This document shows positions 1 to 9,411 of a stretch of 25,593 nucleotides of DNA, one piece after another. Within the stretch, counting starts at the first letter, position 1. Every line of letters begins with the position of its first letter. The position numbers and the translations under genes were made by a program. The notes beneath the pieces are model-generated. The model ran no database searches. It was not told the origin of the DNA and saw only the letters and a program-made list of their open reading frames with translations. The stretch spans positions 1 to 25,593 of the forward strand of contig JNEM01016379.1 in NCBI GenBank assembly GCA_000697335.1, in the 5' to 3' direction. This DNA is from Conidiobolus incongruus B7586. Its lineage: Eukaryota > Entomophthoromycota > Entomophthoromycetes > Entomophthorales > Conidiobolaceae.

Positions 1-516
1 AATAATAAATTATTATAATATTAAACTATTAGTATATATTTATTAATAAAATAATTAAATCTTTTATTTATTAAATTAAATATTTAACTTAACCTGATAC
101 AATGTTTAATAGTTTATTTGAAAATTATAAAAAGGTATTTATAATTTATCAATTATAATTATATAATCTAAAAGGTTTAATTTTAAAATTTTGCCTTAAT
201 AAGTTTTATTTAGCTAAAGCTATTTAAGTTTTTTAAGATTTTATTATCTTAAAAATTTCGTTTTTATTTTTAATTATTTAAGGCAAATTTGAATTTAAAC
301 CAATAATATACTTGTATATTTAATATTAATGTATTTTATTAATTATATAATCAAAATCAATAAATTTTACTCAATTTATTTATTTTTTTAATAATTAAAA
401 AGAACTAAAATATATGTGAAATTTATAAAATTTTATCAAATATGAAAAAATTACCATTTTACTCTTAAAACAATATATTTAGTGGTATATTTTAATTTCC
501 AATAAAATTATATATA
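1..516. other. AT-saturated non-coding repeat DNA
   Basis: This stretch is almost entirely A and T and has no open frame with coding character. It ends at the TA target dinucleotide of the Tc1-like element. The only structure I can support is the foldback at 173-301, listed separately. It is probably decayed repeat DNA, which is an inference from composition alone. Confidence 0.5.
173..301. repeat. Small foldback (MITE-like) element
   Basis: The ends are imperfect inverted repeats of about 28 bp. The left arm starts GGTTTAATTTT and contains TTTTGCCTTAATAA; the right arm, reverse-complemented, starts GGTTTAAATTC and contains TTTGCCTTAAATAA. Between them lies a 10-bp perfect hairpin (TTTTTAAGAT with ATCTTAAAAA, 6-nt loop, about 230-255). 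Total length is about 129 bp. There is no coding capacity and no clear target-site duplication. It could be a MITE or a chance hairpin in AT-rich DNA; the matching G/C positions in the arms favour a real repeat. Confidence 0.4.
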
Positions 517-551
517 CACTAACTTGCAAAAGTGAGTCATAAAATCAAAAA
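517..551 (+). repeat. Left terminal inverted repeat, Tc1-like element
   Basis: The outer repeat starts CACTAACTTGC and contains GTGAGTCATAAA at 532-543. It pairs with 2056-2090 with three mismatches, all transitions. Weaker similarity to the other end continues for about 25 bp further in. The GTGAGTCATAAA core recurs as GTGAGTTATAAA at 709-720, giving a direct repeat inside the left end. Confidence 0.9.
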
Positions 552-703
552 TATATATATTTTAATTAATAACTAAAACAATTATATATATTAGATCACT
601 TGAAACTATAATATATAATTAAGGTATATTATTTAATAATAAATAAATATATTTAGATATATTTAGTAAACTATTAGCAAAAATATTAACCTTTAATATT
701 TAA

Positions 704-733
704 CCAAGGTGAGTTATAAATTTGTAGGTTTTT
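704..733 (+). repeat. Left inner repeat (IR/DR) of Tc1-like element
   Basis: This repeat contains GTGAGTTATAAA (709-720), which matches the outer repeat core 177 bp upstream. It is also inverted with respect to 1876-1905, matching at 27 of 30 positions, with all differences transitions. The position fits the inner transposase-binding site of an IR/DR-type Tc1 element. The binding role is inferred from that family. Confidence 0.75.
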
Positions 734-842
734 AAAATAAAGGGATATATTTAACAATATATAACCATATCTTTTTTCTCTCTTTGTTATTATTTTATAT
801 AATATTTTACAGATATACTAAATTTTTTTTATTAGTATCATT

Positions 843-1859
843 ATACCTAACTCCCTCTTTAAAAAAATCTACTTGTGCATCAATCAACTTTATAAAAAAA
901 ATAAATTAACTTGTGATATTGTTAGAATTACTAGTGTTAGTTAATCTACTATAGTTAAAGCTGTTAAGAATAGCAATAAAGAAACATTTAAACTTAAACT
1001 TAAGTGTGCTAAAATCATAGATGAATATGATAAGAAGTATATTTGTAGGTTAGTTAATACAGGCAAGTGTGGTACTATTATAGAAATACAACAGGAATTA
1101 TAAAACTATACAAGAATATTAGTTAGCACTGATATTATTATACATACTTTACATTAACATAGATACTACTCACACTTTAAGAAAAAACACCCTTAACTAA
1201 AGAAATCCTATTATAAAGTTAGGTAGGAGTTTAAATGTCACTACTAATGTTGAATTGAAACTAATTAAAATAAGGTTATTTAGTTTAATGAAACAAAAAT
1301 ATACTTTAGTGGATCTGATAAAAAAGCTAGATATTTTAAAAAAGATGCAGAATTACTTTGTGACTATAATGTTAATTCTACCCAAAAGTATAGTGGTGGG
1401 TTAATTATTGTTTGGGGATATATGTTGTCTTTAGGTGTAAGGTATCTTTATAAAGTTAATGGGGGAATTAATACTGAGATATACTAAAGTATTCTAAACA
1501 ATGAATTGAAAAAAACCATTAAATAATATAGGTTAAACAAATCTGATGTTATTTTTTAGTAAGATAATACTTCTTGCTATACTACAACTTCTACTACCAA
1601 ATAACTTAAAAATAACAAGATAACAGTTATAAAGTAACTTCTTTAATTTTTTAACTTTAATCTAATTAAACACCTTTGGGATTAGTTAAAAAAAGCTATT
1701 AAAGCTTTCCTCCCAGCAAAAAATTTAGATTAACTTTAAAAATATATTCAAGAAGTATAGAACAAGATTAACCCTTCTTAGTGTAAGAAGTTAGTTGATT
1801 CTATACCCCACAAACTTAAAGAAGTTAGAAAAGCTAAAAGTAGATACACTAGGTTTTAA
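843..1859 (+). pseudogene. Tc1-like transposase, hypermutated
   Basis: The single reading frame is 339 codons long including the stop, the usual size for a Tc1 transposase, with no frameshift that I find. The first codon is ATA where ATG is expected. In order it shows an N-terminal helix-turn-helix region (CDIVRITSVS), a first catalytic block reading FNETKIYFSGSD where Tc1 elements have SDETK, a VWGY motif, a DN motif after two stops (family: FQQDN), and NLIKHLWD (family: NPIEHLWD). The spacing between the DN aspartate and the lysine replacing the glutamate is 34 residues, as in DD34E enzymes. The first Asp is Asn and the final Glu is Lys, both G-to-A changes. About 20 internal stops are nearly all TAA or TAG at expected Gln positions, or stops at expected Trp positions. 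The protein is dead. Confidence 0.9.
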
Positions 1860-1875
1860 TTTTTTTTTTATCACC

Positions 1876-1905
1876 AAAAACCCACAAATTTATAACTTAC
1901 CTTAG
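1876..1905 (-). repeat. Right inner repeat (IR/DR) of Tc1-like element
   Basis: This is the inverted partner of 704-733. Its core, TTTATAACTTAC (1889-1900), lies 175 bp inside the matching core of the right outer repeat, almost the same spacing as on the left. It begins only 17 bases after the transposase stop codon. Confidence 0.75.
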
Positions 1906-2055
1906 GTAAAATTTAAGGGTTTATATTTTAGCCAATTAATAGCTAAATATCATCATTTAATGATATATATAACTAATAAATATAATAGATTTTAATTATT
2001 TAATTTAGGTTTATTTTATTAAATATTAATTAAGTTATTAGTAAAAATATAGGTG

Positions 2056-2090
2056 TTTTTGATTTTATGACTTACTTTTACAGGTTAGTG
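2056..2090 (-). repeat. Right terminal inverted repeat, Tc1-like element
   Basis: This is the inverted partner of 517-551. It ends GGTTAGTG directly before a TA dinucleotide that opens a short TA run. The repeat core on this strand is TTTATGACTTAC (2064-2075). Confidence 0.9.
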
Positions 2091-2253
2091 TATATATATA
2101 TATAAATATATAAATATTTTTATATTTAAAAAGGCTTATGGGTAAATATTTATTATATTAAAATAAAAGTCTTTTGATATCAATTATTAAATTTATATAT
2201 AATTAAAACAAATATTAAATTTTAATAAAATAATTTTAAATGGAAAAATACTA

Positions 2254-2363
2254 TATATCTATATATATATTGGAACTATATATTTTCCTATCTATTTATA
2301 TATGTTTTTTTTTCTAATTTTATTATTATTTTGAAAAATCAGAAATTAAAAAATTTGCCATTT
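2254..2363. repeat. Dispersed repeat copy 1
   Basis: About 110 bp resemble 15811-15921 in the same orientation. The best block starts TTGAAAAATCAGAAATTAAA (from 2331) and runs 26 bases without a difference, then one mismatch and CCATT. The part before it aligns with small gaps (shared TTTCCTAT and AT-rich stretches). In both places the repeat follows an AT run next to a transposon end. No coding content is seen. Confidence 0.55.
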
Positions 2364-3075
2364 CTTCTTTTCCAAACAAATATTAAGATAAAATTTGTTT
2401 AAAGATCGGAGGATATATATAGTCTAGTAAAAATATTTAATTTCACAGATATAGAAAGTATACAATGATATAGCTCTCATAACATTATTACTTGCCCTTT
2501 TATGTTTCTATGATAGCTTAATACATTTAATAACAAAATTGTTTTAAATATGTTTTAACTTGTATTAGAAACTTTCGCAAGGAAATCAGCTTCATTTCCA
2601 GAATAAAATATTATTCAACTTGGTAATAATGAAACATATAATTCATAGACCAGATAAAAATAATTAGTAAATTTTATCAATAAATATTTAAAATAATACG
2701 CCACTAAATTTTAAAATATTTTTCCAAACTATACAATTGAATCAATAAGTTCCAATAAATTATAATTATTGGATTGAAAACTAAACATTATAATTCCAGA
2801 TATAGTAAAGCATAGCAAAATTTTTATTTTGTTCTAAATTAATCAAATTTTATTATAAATTTCTTTTATTGAAAATTATTGTCACTATCTTTAATTAATA
2901 TTATCTTTAATTTGTTCAAAATATATAAATATACAATCCTTAAGATCTAATATTTGTCATAATTAGTATTATTAGAAAATATAATAAAACTACATATAAA
3001 AATATACAAAATAAGAATAATGATTAAATTAATTAAAGTATGAATGGAATTTCAATTTATTCGAGTATAAGCGAT
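2364..3075. other. Intergenic, no gene seen
   Basis: AT-rich DNA between the repeat and the 3' end of the first secreted-protein gene. It is less extreme in composition than the transposon tracts, with scattered slightly GC-richer words around 2460-2640. I see no open frame with coding character and no RNA gene. Confidence 0.4.
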
Positions 3076-3294
3076 TTATAAAACAATGGGGTTAAGTCCT
3101 CCAAGATCAACACCAACATTTACACCATCTTTGAATACAATATTTTGGAGAGCTGTTCCGACTCCATTCACGAGATTGACTGGGAAATTTTGCAATCCAG
3201 TACCTCCAAGGATTGGTTTTCCAGTATTTGAACCTTGAGGAGCGGGAGCAGCTAAAACGAGAGCAGAAAAAGCAACCAAGTTGAAGATTTTCAT
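3076..3294 (-). CDS. Small secreted protein, cysteine-free (72 aa)
   Basis: The protein starts MKIFNLVAFSALVLAAPAPQ, a textbook signal peptide: one Lys, a hydrophobic core, and cleavage likely after the Ala-Ala run near residue 16. The mature part is about 55 residues, rich in Gly, Asn, Val and Leu, and has no Cys. Its end, FKDGVNVGVDLGGL, resembles the tails of the two other intact secreted proteins in the window. GC content is far above the surrounding DNA, and no intron is needed. The ATG at 3294 is the only start that gives a complete signal peptide, and a TATA-like box lies 63-71 bp upstream. I do not recognise a family or function. An effector, wall-associated or signalling peptide are all possible and none is shown. 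Export from the cell is the only role I infer. Confidence 0.8.
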   Translation of the reverse strand: MKIFNLVAFSALVLAAPAPQGSNTGKPILGGTGLQNFPVNLVNGVGTALQNIVFKDGVNVGVDLGGLNPIVL

Positions 3295-3356
3295 AATGTA
3301 CAGTATTATAATTAAAATATATTATTTAATGACTTAAAATTGATATGATATATCCA

Positions 3357-3365
3357 ATTTATATA
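3357..3365 (-). promoter_or_regulatory. TATA-like box for the 3294 gene
   Basis: The minus strand reads TATATAAAT 63-71 bp upstream of the ATG, close to the spacing of the TATA-like box upstream of the 5038 gene. In DNA this AT-rich the match alone is weak. The shared position relative to similar genes supports it. Confidence 0.35.
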
Positions 3366-4807
3366 TCAATTATAAAAACCATTATTGCCGAATTTTTGAA
3401 AAATTCACATTGTATATATTATGCCATACTAAAATGTAAAATCTGTTTGACATACAATGGCAATTATATTTAATGAGGTCCCCTGTTTGATATCTGAGGT
3501 ACCCATCACCGTTAAATGGACTTAAATTTTTTGTATCTTTACTTATTATCAAAAATTATGCAATTTATGCTAATATAATAGTTTAATTGGTAATAGTGTA
3601 TTACAAACAGCAATTATTAATTATATATAGTTGTTAAATATATCTAAAAATTTTAAAATTTAGATTACAAATTAAGCTATTAATAAAATAATTATTCAAT
3701 AATATTTAGTGTTTTTAATTGGTAATAATCAATATCATTGTAAGTTACAAACAGAATTATTATAACAAATCATTCAATAGTATTCCATTATTTGAATTAA
3801 TTAGTTATATCTAAAACTGTTGGATCGAAAATTTATGATAAATTTTCCCTTTAAATGGAATAAATATAAATTTAAAACCGTAATATTTCAAATTAACATT
3901 CAATGCGAATACTAGTTATTTTTTCTATACTACTATAATATTTAAGGCTTGTAAAATTGTTCAATTAACTTCCATGTATATTATGCTCAAAATTAGTGAT
4001 GTTGTACTTATTCTATAAACTACAACATTAAAAATATTATTGAATACTGTAATTGGTGAATATTTAGTGATAAGAATAATGAATACTTGAAAAATGTATG
4101 CTTTGATAAAAAGTATTCAATCCTCAAAAATTTGTTTAAGATTTACTGATCTCTGCATTGCAAAAAAAATTAGCAAGATTATTACGCATTGAAAAATATT
4201 AAGTTAAAGACAAAATTTTAAAAAGATATTGTAAATGGTTTTATATAATTATGAATATAATCAAATATCCTCGATAGGATTAAATATTGGAACATTATTA
4301 CAAGATATATATATATAAATTATAATACAAAATCATTTGACAAATATTAATATTGATTTTATTTCTTATGTGGTAAGATTTAATATGTTATTTTTAGACT
4401 TAAAATCTATACTGATTTAACTACAAATATTTAACAATGATATATTTTGAATTAATCAGCTTAATAAAAATATAGAACGTATTTAAGAATATAAATGAGA
4501 TTATATATCAGGAATAATCAATAGGATTGAATAAATTATATTTTCATGACCGAATATTATAACGATATGTTTATTAAATTATTTGATCCACTTTAAAATT
4601 TGTCCGATGTTCAATTACTTGTACATATTGAGTATGAATATCAAATTATCGAACTTACACAAATTTTATGCAAATATTACAAATAAGATTCTATGAAAAA
4701 ATAAGATAAATATATAATTAATATTTGTATAAAATGGAAAAAAATGTTAAGTTTTATATTTAATTATATAGAATTTATTAACATAATACCGCTTGATAAT
4801 TTCAAAT
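3366..4807. other. Intergenic, no gene seen
   Basis: AT-rich spacer between two minus-strand secreted-protein genes. A slightly GC-richer patch at about 3475-3525, upstream of the 3294 gene, could be regulatory, but no known motif stands out. The open frame that begins near 4744 on the plus strand runs antisense across the next gene and is not supported as coding. Confidence 0.4.
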
Positions 4808-5038
4808 TTAATGCTGTATTTGACTTAATCCGAGACCTGGGATATTTAATTGGACATTACCATCGATTAAATGTTCTTTTCCAACAAGTTTGTCAACAAC
4901 TGGACCAACTATTGGAACTGCATTGGTAATGGTGCCGATTGGAAGTTGACTGAGGACTGGAACTTGAAGGCCTTGAGGTTGAGGAGCAGGAGCAGCAAGA
5001 GTAACTGAGGCAAAGGCGATTAAGTGGAAGAATTGCAT
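4808..5038 (-). CDS. Small secreted protein, cysteine-free (76 aa)
   Basis: It begins MQFFHLIAFASVTLAAPAPQ: a signal peptide of about 16 residues ending in Ala-Ala, then a Pro/Gln stretch. The mature part is hydrophobic with little charge. It contains PIVGPVVDKLVGKEHLIDG and ends VQLNIPGLGLSQIQH. There is no Cys and no dibasic processing site near the N-terminus. The open frame is uninterrupted. The GC-rich codons contrast with the flanks. A broken paralogue lies 3 kb away at 7954-8202 and shares both the protein pattern and an upstream motif, so a real, duplicated gene family is likely. The family is not recognised and the function is unknown; it is probably exported. Confidence 0.85.
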   Translation of the reverse strand: MQFFHLIAFASVTLAAPAPQPQGLQVPVLSQLPIGTITNAVPIVGPVVDKLVGKEHLIDGNVQLNIPGLGLSQIQH

Positions 5039-5101
5039 ATTAACTATGATGTATTAAATAATTCAATTTGATGATATTGATTCATTCATCTATCTGTAGA
5101 A

Positions 5102-5116
5102 TATTTATACTAAATC
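5102..5116 (-). promoter_or_regulatory. Core promoter element of the 5038 gene
   Basis: The plus strand reads TATTTATACTAAATC, giving TATAAATA on the gene strand 64-71 bp upstream of the ATG. TTTATACTAAATC is repeated exactly upstream of the paralogous pseudogene (8251-8263), which suggests it was part of the duplicated promoter. Confidence 0.5.
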
Positions 5117-6811
5117 GAATTATGCTGAACTAGTGTTAAAAGTATTTTATCAAGTTTAAATTGAATGCCAGAACAATAATTTTTGAGGTTATTGAAAATT
5201 ATTTCCAAAATTGTTTTTAATAGCAATAAATTTCTAGTGAATAATTTTTAAGAGTTTCTAATTAACGGGTCCTTTATGAAGTAACTTAAAACCATTTAAT
5301 AATTTTGCTTTGTGTAAGGGGTTCGATATATTAAACGATTTATAAAATATTTTTACTATTTTTTTAGTTGGATTAATTTTAATTGATACAAAAATTGAAA
5401 TTAATGCCAATAAAAAGTTGAATTAATTTGGAATGTAAAATTTTCTAAGTTTGCATAAATTATGCAAATATTCTATTTTAGTTGATACCGCTATTTTGAA
5501 TTAATATTAATTAAATATTTGATCATTTGTTATTGAATTTTATAATCTTTTTAATATAGATAGTTTGTTAAATTTATAAATAATGGATTTTGAATCATGA
5601 ATACCTATTATTTTAACGGGAATATGTGGGACTTTGGTAAAATATTTTTCAGTGTATAATTTTAATAATCTCAAATTAATTATCAATTTTCCTGTTATAT
5701 GTGTTGAAGATAAATTAAGCTTTTCAAACCAGTTTCCAACTGTTAAATTTTAATTCAAGTATTGAAAATAGTTTAATTTTAGCATTAGGATTTTAACAAA
5801 AAACTTAATTTGAAATTGCGCTTTGATATAGGTGATTTTAATATTGGTGTGTTAAAATATAATATGAATACAGTATAATTGTTAAAACAAAAATAAATAT
5901 TCAAATTATATTTGAAATATTTTAAACAAATTATTTATTCGATAAAAATTATTTAGTTATATATATCTTTTATATGATATTTAATAGGTAGATTGAAATA
6001 TAAATTGAGATATTATTGTTTTTAATTATTAACTTGCTGTAGGATTAGCTATTAATATTGTAGTCGAGACTGATATATTAATTTTATTAATTATCAACAA
6101 TTCATAAGACAATTTGAAATTTTTTTTCCAAATATATATATTGCATAATTTTCATTCAGTAATAAGAATTTATCATAATTGTATTAATATGAAATATTCA
6201 CAATTTAATAATATTTTGAATAACAAATACAATATAACTTCTGTAATAATAAATTTTGCAGTTTTATTAAATATAACCAAATTGAATATTAAAATATAAA
6301 TTATTAGAATATTATAAATTATAAAGCATATAATATAGATATACTTATAGATAATAATATTTAATATTAAATTGGAATTAGATTATTATTTTCTTATATA
6401 TTATTTTTATACCAATTCAAGATACAACCTAACTATAATTAAATATTTTAAAAGTTTATTAAAATATTAATTAATGGATTTGCCATTTATATAATATTAT
6501 TATATTATTATATTAATATAACTTAATTAAATTATTCACTAAAAATGAAATATCTATTTTGAAAAAAAACATTACAAAATTATATTATCATTTTTTATAT
6601 TAATTATCAAAGTTATAAACGGAATTAATTAAATTCAAAATTTATCAAATATTACCAATTTATTACATCATTTATATTTTTGAAGGATTATCAAGGTATA
6701 TAAATTTTTATATTTTATAATAAACTTAAATTTAAATTTAACCAATCATTATCATTTTAGTACTTATAAAAATAAATTTAATATGGATATTAGGTTAGTA
6801 TTTTGTTTGAA
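5117..6811. other. Intergenic, no gene seen
   Basis: AT-rich spacer of 1.7 kb. The first 200 bases may hold upstream control sequences of the 5038 gene. A 61-codon plus-strand frame from 6114 is nearly all AT codons (Ile, Asn, Tyr, Lys, Phe), as expected by chance here, and has no domain or signal peptide. Confidence 0.4.
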
Positions 6812-6904
6812 TCAACATAATTGTTGTAAAATTCCATTGTTTACAGTTCCATAGGATTTGGGATGGCTGAAATCAACTTTGGGGTTAGCGTCTTGTGAAG
6901 TCAT
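6812..6904 (-). CDS. Possible short exon or gene fragment
   Basis: A GC-richer patch in AT-rich DNA encodes MTSQDANPKVDFSHPKSYGT on the minus strand, followed by ten codons to a TGA. Only this frame is open. The residue mix (Asp, Pro, His, Ser, Gln) is unlike the AT-driven chance frames nearby. The DNA after the twentieth codon reads GTAAAC, a plausible intron donor. A TACTAAC word about 40 bases on would make a good branch point, but any continuing exon downstream stops quickly. It may be a first exon, a remnant of a lost gene, or a real micro-ORF. I do not recognise the peptide. Confidence 0.35.
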   Translation of the reverse strand: MTSQDANPKVDFSHPKSYGTVNNGILQQLC

Positions 6905-7953
6905 TCTATCAAAAGTAAAATACTGTCAATTCTTTTTTATGTGGGTCTGATTGAATGTTAAATATGAAAAAGAAAACCAAAAGATATCCTTTTATTGTTC
7001 AAATTATAAAAATTGCTTTTATATCGAAATTACACACTACTAAAATATCAGATGCTTTTTATCAATGCATCATCTATTAACATGAACATGCTTAAACTGT
7101 ATGACTCATAAATACAACAATAGTTAGTGCAGATACTTTTAAATATAATATATTACAAAATTTTGATTATAAAAATACAACCAATATAATATAATAGAAA
7201 ATATTTCAAGATAAATATATATTTAAATATAATTAGATTTAAAATTTGAATATTTGAATGAAATATATCAAATTATTAGAATTTCATAAATTTGTAATAA
7301 AAATATATTTTCATTTTTTAATCAATACAATAGCAGCAATAATTTTATATGCTAATAATATAACATATGTATTTGTATAAATTGAGAATATTTATTAAGA
7401 ATAATAAATCATATAAACATTCATATGAGAATTTTTTTTAAACATTAAATTATAAATAAAACTATTAAATTGATTTAATTGGATGGAATTATAATTTAAT
7501 TTTAAAAAATTAAGACTATATATTATAAATTTTAAATTTTTTATATTACTTATATCAAAATATATCCTCATATAATAGCTCTATTTTTCTATTACAGCAT
7601 AATAATATTTGTATCTAATTTTATTAATAATATCAAATAAATATTTCAGTTATAGATATCTCAATTTCAGCTTTACATGGTTTATAAATATGATAATATT
7701 ATAGTTTTCATTCAAATCACTTTGCAATGTAACTTGATTTAAAATTTTAATAATAACATTTAATCATTAATATTATTATTTTGAAATGAGTTTAATATAT
7801 TTCAATTTCAGTAATAACAAATATATAATGATATAGCAAATATTAATATTAACTAATTCAATTTATTTAGTCCAGATTTTTTTTGAAATATAAAATTATA
7901 TACAAATGAATTTTTATTTTATCAATTTATTCAATCATATGATAATTAAAATA
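6905..7953. other. Intergenic, no gene seen
   Basis: AT-rich spacer. No frame with coding composition, RNA gene or clear repeat was found. The last part should include the 3' flank of the 8202 pseudogene. Confidence 0.4.
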
Positions 7954-8202
7954 TTATCGGAAATGATTAATATTTTCTCCTAAGTTATCTAATCTCACAC
8001 CAGGTACATTTAATTTGATATTACCATCGATTAAGTGTCATTTTTCAGCAATATTGTCAATTATAGAATCCACGATTGGAACAACGTTGGTCATAGTAGT
8101 GAGGCGAAGTTGACTGTGAACTGAAACTGAGATACCTTGAGGTTATGGAGAAGGAGCAGCAAAAGCAACTGAGCAATAGGCGATAAAGTTGAAAAATTGC
8201 AC
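7954..8202 (-). pseudogene. Broken paralogue of the 4808-5038 secreted-protein gene
   Basis: Read on the minus strand in one frame of 83 codons, it follows the intact gene closely: QFFNFIAYCSVAFAAPSP against QFFHLIAFASVTLAAPAP, then PQG, NVVPIVDS and HLIDGNIKLNVPG. The start codon is GTG instead of ATG. Two in-frame stops interrupt it: one TAA where the paralogue has the Gln of APAPQ, one TGA just before HLIDG. There is no frameshift. The end diverges and runs a few codons further to TAA. The first stop is a CAA-to-TAA change. This is a duplicated host gene that lost function. The shared upstream motif at 8251-8263 shows that at least part of the promoter was copied too. Confidence 0.85.
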
Positions 8203-8250
8203 GTTAATTTTTGGTTAGTGAAATATTTAATTTCATTTGACCACAGAAAA

Positions 8251-8263
8251 TTTATACTAAATC
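8251..8263 (-). promoter_or_regulatory. Duplicated promoter motif of the pseudogene
   Basis: TTTATACTAAATC on the plus strand is identical to 5104-5116 upstream of the intact paralogue. The similarity continues as AAAATATG against GAATTATG. It lies 49 bp from the dead start codon, against 66 bp in the intact gene. Confidence 0.5.
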
Positions 8264-9411
8264 AAAATATGATCGAGAGTTATTAATTAATAAAAATTTA
8301 ATTGAAATAACGAAATAATGTCATTCAAATTAAATGAAAAATTGTGTATTAATAGTTGATTTGTATTAAGGATAAGGCTAAAGTATACAATTTTGAAGAG
8401 TTATTTATAATTACAATATAAATTAACTTATAATATTGTTAAAAAATTGGGTATACGGTTATTGATATCAAATGATACATTTTATGCAGTTTAAATTTTT
8501 TCTCACCTAATTAGAATAAATATCATTAATGCAATATTTAAATTTATGTGAATAGTCTTGGTCGATGGAAATTTAATGAGGATTGAAATTTCGACTACAT
8601 AAATATGTGGTAAATTTCATATTTATATTCATCTTTATTGATCCGAATTAGTAGAAATCAATATATTAAATGCTTTTTAAATGAATTTAAATTATTTAGG
8701 ACTAACAGATATTAATTGATTCTAATGAATACTTCTATCACCAATAGTCGCTTAAGAAACGTTGAAATAATTTTTTTACATTTGAAAAATTGTATTGATA
8801 TAATTGTATTTGAATATTCTAAATCATAAAATATGTATTAGTAGGACTTTGTTAATATCTTACGAAATGAATTATTATGAATTTAACCAAAATAATTTTA
8901 ACATTTAGATTATATTTAAATAAATATTGATTAGCTGCAATATTTGTATAAAGATTGAAATTAATTCTATTTCGAACAACACTGCTTGAAAAATTATTCA
9001 AATCAGGTAAAAAACATTTGAATAATTACATAATTATTCAAGAAATGAAGGATCTCAACATTCTATGATGGCAGTCAATGTATATTTAATGTCAAATTAA
9101 TTTGCAATTTTAGGTTTCTACATAATACATTTGAAATATAAAAATATTTTATAGTGAAAATTCTAATGAATTGAAATACCTTGTATTAAATTTAATCAAT
9201 CTATATATATTGAAACCAAATAAAAAATTTTGTTTAAATTCAACCACTATAATACAAACATTAATGAGTAAAAATATTATTTTTGAAAGCTATTAATTTT
9301 AAATATATCATTGTACATATTTACATATTATTTGCAATAAACTTTAATTTTTTTATTACAGATCTATAACTATTCTCTGAATTCCCATAGTTACAGTGTG
9401 ATTTATTATCA
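8264..9411. other. Intergenic, no gene seen
   Basis: AT-rich spacer with no supportable coding frame. The word ATATAAATAG near 9412-9421 at its right edge may belong to the GC-rich island that follows. Confidence 0.4.

Larger units (their letters stand above)
517..2090 (+). mobile_element. Tc1-like DNA transposon, full length but inactivated
   Basis: A 1574-bp element bounded by TA dinucleotides (515-516 and 2091-2092), the target duplication expected for the Tc1/mariner superfamily. It has 35-bp terminal inverted repeats that match at 32 of 35 positions and start CACTAAC. A second, inner pair of inverted repeats lies about 175 bp inside each end. A single transposase frame occupies 843-1859. 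The element looks structurally complete, but the transposase has about 20 premature stops and at least two of the three catalytic acids are replaced. All three TIR mismatches are transitions. A second family member lies at 25048-25593 in the opposite orientation. Confidence 0.9.

Noticed and set aside
843-1859. Reassigned stop codons (TAA/TAG read as Gln)
   Set aside because: The stops at Gln positions could suggest an alternative code. However, NOT4 uses CAA and CAG for Gln throughout and ends in TAA, the secreted-protein genes also end in TAA, and the Trp-to-stop and catalytic G-to-A changes need a mutation explanation anyway.
4744-4929. 61-codon plus-strand frame over the 3' half of the 5038 gene
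   Set aside because: Antisense to a well-supported signal-peptide gene with a conserved paralogue.
6114-6299. 61-codon plus-strand frame
   Set aside because: Almost all Asn, Ile, Lys, Phe and Tyr codons; no coding signature compared with the flanks.
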